Below are positions 1 to 8,740 of a stretch of DNA of 17,348 nt, in pieces. Position numbers and translations under genes: made by a program. The notes under the pieces were generated by a model. The model saw nothing but the letters and a program-made list of their open reading frames with translations. It was not told where the DNA came from and did no database searches. Origin of the DNA: Armatimonadaceae bacterium (GTDB lineage Bacteria > Armatimonadota > Armatimonadia > Armatimonadales > Armatimonadaceae); assembly GCA_030446525.1 (NCBI GenBank), contig JAUJNC010000113.1, forward strand, positions 1 through 17,348, given 5' to 3'. Every line of letters begins with the position of its first letter. The stretch's first letter is position 1.

Positions 1-219
1 CGCCCCGCCGGCGCCAGCGCCTCCCCCTCCCGCGTCCAGGCTGTTCACCACCGCAGGGAACAGCAAGACGCTGGCCGGCACGGCGGAAGCGCCGCCCGGT
101 GTCTGCGCGCCCTGTGTGGCCTGCGCGCTCGCCGCCACGGGCGCCAGCGCCCCGGCGCCGAGCGCCAGCGCCAAACCGAGCGCACAGGGGCGCCGCCATA
201 GGGTCGTGTTTCTGATCAA
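1..219 (-). CDS. Exported protein, N-terminus only (runs off the left edge)
   Basis: Only the first 73 codons lie in the window, so the function cannot be stated. I chose a TTG start at 219 because AAGGA sits 7 nt upstream and because this frame gives a textbook signal peptide: basic n-region (MIRNTTLWRRPC), Ala/Leu-rich core, and a likely signal peptidase I cut after ASAQA (residue 34). The mature part begins with a Gly/Ala/Ser-rich stretch containing SVLLFPAVVNSLDAG, then a glycine run. The ATG at 200 is in another frame and gives an arginine-rich peptide without a signal, so it was not used. The gene follows B by 31 bp on the same strand and is probably co-transcribed with it as the fifth exported product of the cluster. 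Confidence 0.6.
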   Translation of the reverse strand, partial: MIRNTTLWRRPCALGLALALGAGALAPVAASAQATQGAQTPGGASAVPASVLLFPAVVNSLDAGGGGAGAGGA

Positions 220-250
220 GGTGTTGTCCTTCCGTCGTTTTTTCTTGCTC

Positions 251-2485
251 TTAGCGCGTCCGGCTGCTCGGCGCGGGCGGTGGCGTGATCGGCGACGTGG
301 CCGGCGGCGAGACGGGTGTGGCGCCCAATACCGCCGAATTGATGCTGGTGGGCGTCGCGTAGACCAGGGTCACCCGGCTGTTGACGAACAGCCAGTACCC
401 GACCCACGGGCGCAGCGGGTCGGACAGGTTCTGGAGGAACTCGTAGCGCCCGCCGCCGGCCTGGCCGTTGTAGTAGAACAGGGCACCGCGCACGAACCCG
501 GCGGTCACCGCTTCCGAGAACGTGAACGAGCGCAGGGACGGGTTGTTCTCCAGCGGCACGATGCGCAGGTAGGCGAGCGGTATCTCGTAGACGTACGGGT
601 TGCCGATCATGTTCCAGCCGCGCTCCAGGGTTATCTGGTACGGCGTCCCCAGCTCCCCCGACGGCGGCGCCTGCTCGGGGATCGGCACGGCGCCGGCCAG
701 CAGGACCGTACGGGTCAGGCTGGGCCGGTAGAAGTAACCCACCCCCGGCCCGATCTGGGTCACCCGGGGGTACGGGTTGCCCCCGCCCGCCGAGGACGCG
801 GGATCGTACCGGAAGATCGGCACGACGCCGCCCGGGTTATCCACGGGCCGGGTGATGGCGTTCAGGATGGTGCTGGGGTCGCCCTGGTTCGAGAGCGTGG
901 GGTCGAAGGTGAACGGGAAGGAGACCAGATCCCAGTCCGCGTTCGAAAACGTGCGCAGCGGCGTGGCGGGGATGTTGATCACGCGGCTGATGGTCCGCGA
1001 GCCCACGGGCGGGGCGGACACGGCGAGCTGATAGGTCAGCGCGCCGTACGTCTCGCCCGTCGCCACCACGTTCCACATGGCCCGCCCCTCGGCGTCGCCG
1101 CGCAGAGTGCCGACGACCTTGGTGGACGTCTCCCCCGGCGCGAAGACTAGGCCCCGGGGCAGCGTGAGGCTCATGGCCACATTGTTCAGCACCACCTCCC
1201 GTTCGGGATCGGGCTCGCCCTGGGGCGAAGCTTGCGCGGTCTGGTTGTAAACGCCGCCGAAAATTTGGAACGTTTGCGGGGCGAGGAAGGCGCCGCCCGT
1301 CCCCAGGGTCGCGCCGGTCTTCTGCTCATCCGTCAGCGTGGCGGCGGCGGCGGAGTTGAACTGGAGCGCCTCCACCCCTTCGACGCCGCTCACGAAGTCG
1401 GCGGCCAGATCCTCGTTCGCCGAGCCGTTGCCGAAGTAGGTAACGATGGTGCGCGTCCCGCCCGGCGGGATCGAGACCGGATCCCAGTAGACCCCGGTTG
1501 CCAGCGCGAAGGGGGACTCGTACTGGGTGGGGTTAGGGATCTGGTAATTCTCCGCGCGGTAAGTTCGCTCGTCGGTGATGAACACCCGGTTGGGCAGCGT
1601 CGCGTCGAAACCGCGCAGCGTGAAGCGCCCGAAGCGGGTGGGGTTCACCCGCGTTTCCGGCAGGTCGAGCGTGGCGGGGATGTTGCCCCCGGTGTACAGG
1701 ACAGGGCGGTTGGTGGCGCCGCTCTGCGGGTTCACCACGAAAAGGTCGGTGTCCTGGTTGACGACGAACTGCAGGCCGACCGCGTGCGCATTCACCTGGT
1801 CGATGTTGCGGATGGTCCACTCCAGGCGTGCCGTCGAGCGGCGAAGCCGGATGGACTGCCTCACCACGATGTTGGTCCCGGCCTGCGTCTCCTGCACCAG
1901 GGCGCCGTTGATGATCTCGGAACGCCGGATCCAGTCGCCGCTGGCGAATCCAAGGCTGACATTGGTGCCGATCTGGTTCGGGGCCGGCGGATCGATGTTG
2001 AGCGCCACAAACCCACTATATCCAGGCTCTGAGTTCCCTACCGTCACGCGACCGGGCAAAGGGAACAGATAAGAAAACGGAGACGAAAGCCCCTGCCTGT
2101 CATCCGCCGGGCTGCGCAGACTGCCGCCCGTGTTACCGAAAGCCAGACGCCCCGGAGGGTTGTAGGTAAGAGTGGTATTTTGACCGAGGTTCCACGTCCA
2201 GTTGCTCGAGTCGCTGTCGCCGTATACCACCGCGATGTACTCGTTATAGATAAAACCGAACCGGGTATCGCGGAACTCAACGGGTGTGGGCGGGTTGCCG
2301 GTGTTCATCGGCGGCGCGATCCCGAGAGCCGAAAGAACGCCCGCTCCCGTGCTGCGGCCACCTCGTGTCACCGCCTGCGCCGGCGCCGCCAGGGCGATCG
2401 CGGCGAGCAGGACGGCCCCAAGCAACGCCGCGGCTTTTTTGCACCGGATCCCTGCTCCCGGCCTGTGGGCAACTAAGGTCGCCAT
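251..2485 (-). CDS. Exported beta-rich protein with C-terminal tandem GWN/GYW modules (gene B)
   Basis: Function unknown. The 744-residue product starts at an ATG with GGAAGG 7 nt upstream. Residues 1-38 are a signal peptide (hydrophobic core, APAQA cut site). Residues about 60-510 are rich in Asn, Thr and Gly with beta-strand patterns; the parts around RLEWTIRNID and VGLQFVVNQDTDLFVV resemble the beta-sandwiches of exported proteins, but I recognise no named family. Residues 518-711 hold two tandem modules: the first opens WDLVSFPF and reaches VGYF near residue 584, the second opens GWNMIGNP at 623 and closes PWVGYW near 695. Both are shared with the neighbouring genes C and E. The last 33 residues are a Pro/Thr/Ser tail. 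Unlike C and E it has no FlgD-like end. The frame is intact. It lies 97 bp downstream of C and 31 bp upstream of A. Confidence 0.9.
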   Translation of the reverse strand: MATLVAHRPGAGIRCKKAAALLGAVLLAAIALAAPAQAVTRGGRSTGAGVLSALGIAPPMNTGNPPTPVEFRDTRFGFIYNEYIAVVYGDSDSSNWTWNLGQNTTLTYNPPGRLAFGNTGGSLRSPADDRQGLSSPFSYLFPLPGRVTVGNSEPGYSGFVALNIDPPAPNQIGTNVSLGFASGDWIRRSEIINGALVQETQAGTNIVVRQSIRLRRSTARLEWTIRNIDQVNAHAVGLQFVVNQDTDLFVVNPQSGATNRPVLYTGGNIPATLDLPETRVNPTRFGRFTLRGFDATLPNRVFITDERTYRAENYQIPNPTQYESPFALATGVYWDPVSIPPGGTRTIVTYFGNGSANEDLAADFVSGVEGVEALQFNSAAAATLTDEQKTGATLGTGGAFLAPQTFQIFGGVYNQTAQASPQGEPDPEREVVLNNVAMSLTLPRGLVFAPGETSTKVVGTLRGDAEGRAMWNVVATGETYGALTYQLAVSAPPVGSRTISRVINIPATPLRTFSNADWDLVSFPFTFDPTLSNQGDPSTILNAITRPVDNPGGVVPIFRYDPASSAGGGNPYPRVTQIGPGVGYFYRPSLTRTVLLAGAVPIPEQAPPSGELGTPYQITLERGWNMIGNPYVYEIPLAYLRIVPLENNPSLRSFTFSEAVTAGFVRGALFYYNGQAGGGRYEFLQNLSDPLRPWVGYWLFVNSRVTLVYATPTSINSAVLGATPVSPPATSPITPPPAPSSRTR
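353..934 (-). other. Tandem C-terminal module pair of gene B
   Basis: Protein-level repeat, residues about 518-711 of B. Module 1 pattern: W.LVS.PF, then an aromatic strand (FRYDP), then G.GYF. Module 2 pattern: GWNMIG.P, then EAV.AGFVR, an aromatic pair (FYYNG), L.PW.GYW, and a closing hydrophobic strand. The same order occurs in C (3378-3968) and E (8756-9268). I know of no named domain that fits exactly; GWNLIS.P...GYW modules are widespread at C-termini of exported bacterial proteins. Confidence 0.7.
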
Positions 2486-2541
2486 TCAAGTACCTTCCTT
2501 TGTCGCATAGCGAATACTGTATCAGAAAGCTTCGCCAGAGT

Positions 2542-2563
2542 AAGGGCGGCGGGCGCCGCCCTT
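2542..2563. other. Perfect hairpin between C and B
   Basis: A 10-bp GC-rich inverted repeat (AAGGGCGGCG paired with CGCCGCCCTT) with a 2-nt centre lies 20 bp after the C stop codon. No T-run follows on either strand, so it may be a weak or Rho-assisted terminator, or an mRNA-stabilising structure that uncouples C from B. Confidence 0.5.
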
Positions 2564-2582
2564 GCTATTAGAGGCCGCATCG

Positions 2583-3365
2583 TCAGTCTATCTTCATCAT
2601 GGGCCGCTTGACCAGGGCGGTCTGCCCGTCGGTGGTGCGTGCCGTGATCTCCACCAGGTACGGCCCGATCGGCACGGGCGAGCCGTCATCGCGGCGGCCG
2701 TCCCAGCGGAGCGTGGTCTCGGTCGCAGAGGCGGCGCGTCCGGCGCCGCCAAGGCGCGCGATGGTCTTGCCGGCAAGCGTCTTCACGGCGCCCGTGACCT
2801 CGGCGTCCTGGTTCAGGGTGAAGCGGACCGAGGCGCCCTTCAGCGCGCGGCCGGCGATCACGTTGACGTTGGTGATCGCGAGGGGCCCGGCGCTCGCCTC
2901 CGGCTCCAGGGCGATCTTGAACAGGCGCGTCGCGCCCGGCTCGCCCGAGCGGAAGGTGTAGGACGACTTCGCGCGGAGCGAGACCTTTTTGCCGGTGACG
3001 GTGTCGGTCAGGGTGAAGCGGCTGCGCCGGGACACCCCGCCCAGGCCGTCCCACGACAGGGTCACCTCGGCGTTCTCGCGGTCCGTGGTCACGGCCGCCG
3101 TCCACTCCTGCCGCGCCGCGCCGGGCGGCCGCATGTCGAAGGCGTAGGCGGCCGACCGGCCGGCCTCGTTGTTCTGCAGGAAGCGCACGTACGCGTGCCC
3201 GGCGCCCGACGGCGGCTTGGCGATGTCGAACCGGTCCTCCCCGGCCTGGGCGCCCTCCGCCAGGCCGAAGTAGTTCTGCCCGTCGCGGTCGCCCGCCACG
3301 CTGGCGGAAAGCCGCACCCGCCAGCCGTTTTCCGCGGCGAGCGGGGGCAGCGCGCGCGTCCCGCC
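2583..3365 (-). other. Third shared module and FlgD-Ig-like end of gene C
   Basis: Residues about 478-738 of the clean frame. The first part holds FDIAKPP, LQNNEAG, VTLSWDG, TG.KVS.R, SSYTF and GATRLFKIALEP. Gene E has the corresponding FDFRYDNEKPP, LQGTNEAEG, VTLFWPN, TGRRVSMR, SSYRF and RATRLFRIRVAP at the same place. The last 90 residues follow the FlgD Ig-like pattern: a strand, TLAGK, RWDG..DDGS.VP.GPY, a strand, and a basic end. That domain is common at the C-terminus of exported proteins. Confidence 0.7.
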
Positions 3366-5741
3366 CTGCGCCACGCTCGGCGTCGGCGGCACGACCAGCA
3401 CGCAGTCCTGCAGCGCCCGGACCCAGTAGCCGTTCCAGGGGACGAGCTGCCCCTGCGGCGCGACGGAGAACACGTAATCCCCGCGCGAATACCCGACAAG
3501 GAAGCTCCGGAGGATGCCGGCATCGATCGCCTGCTGCAGCGGGTAAAGGCGGTCGCCCTGGAGCACGGTCACGGCGTTCCAGTCGACCGGGAAGATGAAC
3601 GGCGCGCCGACCATGTTCCAGCCGCCGTTCGCCGCGAACAGGCGGATCGCGACGGGGTTGGTCACCGGACGCCCGCCGATGTTCAGCGTCACGTTGCCGC
3701 CCAGATCCAGCCAGTAGCCCAGCCCCACCGGGGCGATGGAGGTGCGCGCGGGGTCGGTCGCCTCGTAAACGAGCGCCGCCGCGCCGGCACCCGTGGCGCG
3801 GAACGACGCCGCCGCGTCCTGCGGCGTCCCCGACGAGAAGAACCGGGCGTAATCACCCCGGGACGGGTCCCACCGGTACAGGGTGTAGGAGGCGCCGCCG
3901 AACAGGCCGGCCTCCGCCCCGCCCGGCGCGTCCGGCAGGACATACGGGACGGAGAAAAGGCTCTTGCCCACCGGCTGCACCCGCGCCTCGACATCCAGGA
4001 ACACGCGGCTCGTTTGCGGGCGCGGTATGCCGGTGATCTGCGCCTCGATGACGTACTCGTTGGCGGGCAGGTTCACGGCGGGCAGCGTCACCGACACCGG
4101 CGTGGCGGGGGAGCTGCCGGGCGGCGGCAGGGGCAGCGTGCTTTTATCGACGGGGATCGTCTGCACCGTGGTGGAGGGGACGGTGGCCGTGCGAACCAGC
4201 ACGGTCAGCGCGGCGCTCGGGTTCTCGATCAGGCGCCGGACGTTGCGCAGCTGCAGCGTGATGCTGGTAGTCCCCAAGAAGGTCGTCGTCAGGTTGGCGG
4301 GCGCGACAACACGGACCGTCGGGCCGGTGAAGGGGAGCAGCGCCTCGTAGGCGTCGATCAGACCGGCGCCATATTTAACTCCCGGCCCCCCTGTCGGGTT
4401 CGGCGGCTCGTCCAGCCGCTGTGCCGTGCTCTGGATCGCGCCGCGGATCTCGCCCGGCTCCGCGCCCGCGGCCAGCAGCAATGCCACCACGCCGGCGACG
4501 TGCGGCGACGCCATGGACGTGCCGGAGATACCTTGATACCCGGGAACCGGCTGGGCCGGGTAGCCGGCGGGAGACGCCACGCCGGGCGGCCACGTGGAGA
4601 GCACCTGCTCGGTCAGGGGGGTGCCGAGCCCCGACCCGCCCGGCGCGGCGATGGTTACATTCCCGCCGAAGTTGGAGTACACCGCGAGAGTACGGCTCAG
4701 ACCCACCGAAGATACCGCGATAACGCCGGGGAGGCTCGCGGGATATTGCGGGAAAAAGGTGTTGTCGTCACCAACGCCATCGGGACCTCCATTGCCCATG
4801 GCGGCAACGATTACAACCCCTTGTCTTTGCGCCTCCGCGACACGGGATGCCTCCGTCTCCGAAATACCAGAACCGCCGAGGCTCAGCGTTTATGACGCCA
4901 GCCTCTTTGTTGAACGGCGTAGTTAAGCGGCAATGATCGAGGCAGAAGTGAAAATTCGAACCCAACGTTACCAGCGATAATTACGGTGATCGCTCTGATC
5001 GGCAGCACCTTGATGTCCGCGCCGCCCTGGTTCCATCCGCGACACCAGCTACGCCCACGCCGTTGTTCGTGACCGCCGCGACGGTGCCGGCGACATGAGT
5101 ACCATGACCATTTGTATCCGTCACGTCGGTAGTTGCGCGGTCGGATTGCTTACGTTGATTGGGATTTACGTAGTTTGGTGTACCGTCCCGTCCTCTCCAG
5201 TCCGGGTGCGTGGACATCAAGACCAGTATCGATGACCGCCGCGATTACCGGCCGTGCCCCCCACGAATGGCCCACCTCGCGCATGCGGATTAGCTGCATG
5301 TGCCATTGTTGGGCGGCGAGCGGATCGCTGGAAGCTGCACCGGATGATCTACCCGGTGGCGGCGGAGCTTGCGTCCTTTCGCGGACTCCAGTTCCGCCTC
5401 GCGAGGGCACTGGTGGCTGCCAGTGTGGCGACCGCATTCTGGACATCCTGCGCGGGCGGGGCGACGTCGCGCGTGTCGCCGCCGCCCGGGCCCGCGTCTT
5501 CAGCGTTAAAAGATAATAGCCCGGGGAAAACGCGATCGGGCCGACGACCTGGCAGCCCGCCGCGTCGGCGAGCGCCCGCACGTCGGCACGTTCGCGCCCG
5601 CCGGCGCCTTCAGGACGATCTCGCCCGGGCACGGCCAGCGGCGCGGGAGCGTTCTGCGCCCATGCCGTGGCCCGAACGGCAGAAGAACAGCCGCGACAGC
5701 GCCGAAGAGAGCTGCGACACGTTGAAACGTCTTGTTGCCAT
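2583..5741 (-). CDS. Secreted S8 (subtilisin-like) serine peptidase, frameshifted 5' part (gene C)
   Basis: Extracellular endopeptidase of the subtilase family. Codons up to 4799 form one clean frame of 738 residues ending at 2583; the part from 4799 to 5741 is spread over three frames by at least eight small indels. Reading across them gives: ATG at 5741, a signal peptide (MATRRFN, RVAALFGAVAAVLLPFG, AWAQ cut site), a fervidolysin-like prodomain (PGEIVLKAPAGANV, GCQVVGPIAFSPGYYLLTL), then the catalytic domain. The Asp motif AAVIDTGLDV is near 5229, the His motif NGHGTHVAG near 5105, INLSLGG near 4880, the oxyanion Asn in AAMGNGGPDG near 4792, and the Ser motif GTSMASPHVAG near 4516. A complete triad is therefore encoded. 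After the peptidase domain come the tandem GWN/GYW module pair, a third module shared with E, and a FlgD-Ig-like end (WDGRRDDGSPVPIGPYLVEI). Estimated full length is about 1,050 residues. The active site argues for sequence errors rather than an old pseudogene. Confidence 0.85.
3378..3968 (-). other. Tandem C-terminal module pair of gene C
   Basis: Module 1 opens with LFSVPYVLPDAP, contains the aromatic strand LYRWDP and ends GLGYWLDLGGNVTL. Module 2 opens GGWNMVGAPF, contains LQQAIDAGILRSFLVGY, and ends LVPWNGYW followed by a hydrophobic strand. Order and spacing match the copies in B and E although most other residues differ. Confidence 0.7.
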
Positions 5742-5790
5742 TCTCACCAGATGAATAAGAGCGTCCAGCGATCACTACAATGATAACCGT

Positions 5791-7763
5791 TCAAACAGGG
5801 CGGCTTGCGCGCAAGCCGCCCTGTTTTCTGGCGTCCGCTCGGCGGCGGTGGGGGGTTGTCCCGCTCCCCTCCGGGGCGGGGGGTTGTCCCGCCACCTCCC
5901 GGTGGGGGCTGTCCCACCGCCCGGCGGCGGGGGCGTGGATTGCTCGCGCCACCACCGCCGCCGCCGCTCGTGCCGGGAATGGGGGCGGGTTTTCGATGAT
6001 CCGGAACGTGATGTTCTGCCCCCGAGTAGACATACTCGTGCCCATTGGGCAGGACCGAGAGAGGTCCGGGGCTGTCCACCTCGTTGCGCGCGCCCACGCG
6101 CCAGAAGATCGTGGCTCCCGGGGCGGGGTACCGATGAACGGGCGCAGGTCGAAGAATTGCGGTCGTGGCTCCGCTCGGATTATACGCGAGGCGCAAAGGC
6201 CCCAGCGTCTTTTTGTTCACGAACGACGGGTTGTCAGCCAGCTGATAACGTACTGGTTGGCCCCCAGCGACGTTTGGAACGTGAACCGCACCTGGCGCGG
6301 ATCCCGATCCGTGGACGCGCTGGGGCGACCGCCTCCGGCGGGGAATGGGCGTCGCCAGGCTGCTTTGCCGGATATCGGCGTCACCACGAACCTGGCCTCG
6401 TTCTGCTGCTGACCGCCGCCACCGCCGCCACCACCGACGGTGTTAACCTTGATCTGCTGGTACACGACGGCTACGCTGTAGCGGTGCGGGATGTTGACCT
6501 GCATCGGCGTGGCCGTGATGTCGGGCGACTCGACCAGCGCGCCGTTTTCGGGTTGATCTGCTGGTAATTGAACGTGCCACCGAGCGTGGGCTGATGATGA
6601 AGACCTGCTGCGGTGGCGTGACCGCGATGATCTGGTTGTCGCGGAACACCTGGAACTGGCGGATGTTCTGCACGGGGACATCCACGCCGGTGTCCCAGCA
6701 CCTCCACGCGGCCCCGGCGGGATCCTGGAGGCGACGCTGGAAACCTCGGCGAACGCGCGGGCGGTAACCCCTCCGCCCTGGCCGCGTTGGTCGAGGATTT
6801 GCGCCGGAACAGGAGGGCGCCGATCCCGATGGCGAGGACGATCCCGAGCGCGACACCCAGGAAGCTTTTCCTTTCTGTGTTCCCGGGGTATACGTACCGA
6901 TATCGGTCTGGGTCTGGACGCGCCTTCCGGGGTGACGCGTATGCCGGGCAGGCTGAAGATCGCGCGGGCGCGGTCCTCGGGCCGGACGCCTTTGCCCGGA
7001 TCGACGATGCTCGCGGTGGACTCGGTGGCCGACCGTGGCGACGCGGATGCGGCCGACGCGGTCGCTGCCGCGGATGACGATCATCTCGAGCCCGGTGGTG
7101 ATGCCGTCGCGCCCGCCCCGGTTCAGGATCACCTCGCTCTGGTCGCGCGTGCCGATGATCGTGGCCTCGGGGAGGGTGTAGTTGTTGATCGTCTGCACGG
7201 CGTTGAACGCCGCGTTGCGCATGGCCTGGTTGATCAGGGTGTCGTCGTCGGGCTGCAGGCCGGGGCGGCGGGTTGGACAGGCCGGTCGCGATCGCGCCGT
7301 GGGCCAGCTGGCCGGAAATGACATCGGTCAGCCGCACCGACAGACTCACTTGGCCCGCCGGGGTTGTCCTGGAAGGTGATGCTCTCGATGTCCCCGTCGG
7401 CGACGTAGTCCGCGCCCAGCGCCCTGCCCCAACCTGCTGGATGCCGATGTTGTTCAGCGGCGTACTCCAGCCCCAGCGCCTCGAGCCTGCTGGTTCAGGC
7501 CTGGGTGCGCGGGGTGACATCGAAGCGCCCCGTGCGCGTCATCTCGACCACGACGGCGTCGGTCGCCTGGCGGCCCAGTATGCCCCCGGCCTGCACAGTG
7601 GACAGGTTACCGAAGTCGATCACCGCCACCTGCGGTATGCGGGTAAGCTGCGCGTGCGCCTGCCGCGGCGACGCTGCCAGAATCAGCAACGGCAGGAGTA
7701 GCGCCGTCACCAGCGTCCAAAGCTGACCCGGCGCCCCAGTGCCCCCTCAACCAAGAATCTCAA
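5791..7763 (-). CDS. CsgG-like exported protein with FlgT-like and FN3-like domains, heavily frameshifted (gene D)
   Basis: No single frame is intact; the product was read by stitching frames. Order: signal peptide (VTALLLPLLILAASP, cut near AHAQ, about 7650-7710); CsgG-type domain (VAVIDFGNLSTVQAGG, ADAVVVEM-like strand, TRTGRFDV, LGADYVADGDI, VSLSVRLTDVISGQL, AATINAVQ-like helix) to about 7170; an FlgT-C-like beta domain (GTRDQSEVILNRGGRDGI, GLEMIVIRG, RVGRIRVATVG) to about 6900; one membrane helix (GVALGIVLAIGIGALLF, about 6804-6865); then FN3-like strands (FQVFRDNQIIAVT near 6640, IPHRYSVAVVYQQIKVNTV near 6470, an eight-glycine plus QQQ tract near 6420, PGATIFWRVGARNEV near 6090) and a Pro/Gly tail. 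CsgG-family proteins form or aid outer-membrane secretion channels or lipoprotein assemblies; I see no lipobox Cys here. The start is uncertain: a TTG at 7763 with GGAGAG 10 nt upstream needs one indel near 7712. The end is also uncertain, as stops in the three frames fall within or just past the 5793-5826 palindrome. Frameshifts may be sequence errors. Confidence 0.65.
5793..5826 (-). terminator. Perfect 34-bp palindrome at the end of gene D
   Basis: The sequence is fully self-complementary about 5809/5810: AAACAGGGCGGCTTGCG and its reverse complement. The inner stem is GC-rich with A/T flanks, giving TTT on the minus strand after the stem and TTTT on the plus strand. It fits a bidirectional intrinsic terminator between D and C. 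This would give C its own promoter or make it depend on read-through. Confidence 0.65.
5848..5936. repeat. Three imperfect GC-rich repeats in the tail of gene D
   Basis: About three copies, roughly 28 bases apart, of a unit built on GGGGG(T/C)TGTCCC(G/A)C followed by a C/G-rich spacer. In the minus-strand gene they encode a Pro/Gly tail of the type QPPPGGG, TTP, GGE, DNPPPPPSG. The low complexity makes slippage or assembly error likely here. Confidence 0.5.
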
Positions 7764-7790
7764 CGCTTGTCATCTCTCCGTTTGATTAAC

Positions 7791-7843
7791 CCTCCCCCCG
7801 GCCCCCTCTTCCGCAACGTGGGAAACGGGGCCGGGGGAGAGGG
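7791..7843. repeat. Long GC-rich inverted repeat between E and D
   Basis: The arm CCTCCCCCCGGCCCC pairs with GGGGCCGGGGGAGAGG with one or two bulges. An inner stem of TTCC and GGAA surrounds the loop. This C/G-rich hairpin type occurs in many copies between genes in several GC-rich phyla, which suggests a REP-like dispersed palindrome, but only one copy is present here. It could also stop transcription after E. The rest of the 156-bp gap holds nothing else I recognise. Confidence 0.5.
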
Positions 7844-7919
7844 CCAGACACACACCTTGCTTCTTTTATTCGCCGCCGCCGGCGTCCCTTCCCCGGCGCG
7901 CGTGCCCCGCGACCGGGGC

Positions 7920-8740
7920 TTACCGGATGATCAGGACGGGCGCCTGCGTCCGCACCAGGGCGCCGTCGTCGTCACGGGCCGTCAGGTTCAGCAGGTACGG
8001 GCCCACGGGCAGGGCGGGAGCCGTCGTTGTTGCGGCCGTCCCAGGCGGAAGGCTCTCCTCGGCCGCCCGCGCGCGGGTCTGCAGCCGCCGCACCACCTTG
8101 CCGGTCAGCGCGTCTGGATGTCCGCCGTCACGTCCGCCTCCTGCGTCACCGTGAACGCGAACCGGTAGCCGCTCACGGCCCGGCCGGTCGCCGCACGTTC
8201 ACGATGGCCAGCTGGGCGACGCGGGCGGCGCGACCCGGATGCGGAACAGGCGCGTCGCGCGGCCCTCCGGCGTGAACCGGTACGACGAGGCGCCGGAGCG
8301 CATCGACACGCGCCGCCCCGTCGTCACGTCCACCAGGGTCGGCTGCAGGTTGCGCGGCAGCCGGTTGACGTTGGGCCAGAACAGCGTCACCTCGCCCTCG
8401 CCTCCCGCCTGGACGGTGAACTCCCACGTCTTGCGCGAGCCGTCCGCGGTGCGGATGTCGTCGGCGAAGGGCGCGGCCCTTCCGCCTCGTTGGTGCCCTG
8501 CAGGGCCAGGTACAGGCTGGGCGCCTCGTTGACGATGGGCGGCTTCTCGTTGTCGTAGCGGAAGTCGAAGCCGTTCTTCGCGTCGGGCGTCACGCCGATC
8601 GTGTTGTCCGTGTCGAGCAGGTCGCCCTGCCGCCCGGCGATCTGCAGCCGCCAGTCGCCCGTCCCCTTGCTCTCGATCGCGCGGAAGCGGTGCGTCTGGA
8701 CGTCCTTCAGGGTCACGGTCTTGTCGGCCGGGAGCGCGGC
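7920..8740 (-). other. Third shared module and FlgD-Ig-like end of gene E, frameshifted
   Basis: Homologous to the end of C. The clean frame breaks near 8478, where one base is missing from a G-run after NEAEG. The next frame gives FADDIRTADGSRKTWEFTVQ, RRVSMRSGASSYRF and RATRLFRIRVAP, then breaks near 8220. The later pieces VAQLAIVNVR, AVSGYRFAFTVTQEADVTAD, LTGKVVRRL and VGPYLLNLTARDDDG run to the stop at 7920. Without the corrections the protein would end at 8387 in nonsense residues. Confidence 0.7.

Noticed and set aside
116..1150. 344-codon plus-strand frame near the left edge
   Set aside because: Antisense to genes A and B, Arg/Gly-rich, no ribosome site or domain.
2562..4895. 777-codon open frame on the plus strand
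   Set aside because: Antisense to the subtilase. Its product is an Arg/Gly/Ala-rich low-complexity sequence, typical of a GC-rich shadow frame.
5254..5754. Plus-strand frames around the broken 5' end of gene C
   Set aside because: They are antisense to subtilase prodomain and catalytic motifs that are clearly recognisable on the minus strand.
5848..5936. Short repeats considered as a CRISPR array
   Set aside because: Units are imperfect, contiguous, without unique spacers of constant length, and they encode a Pro/Gly tail.
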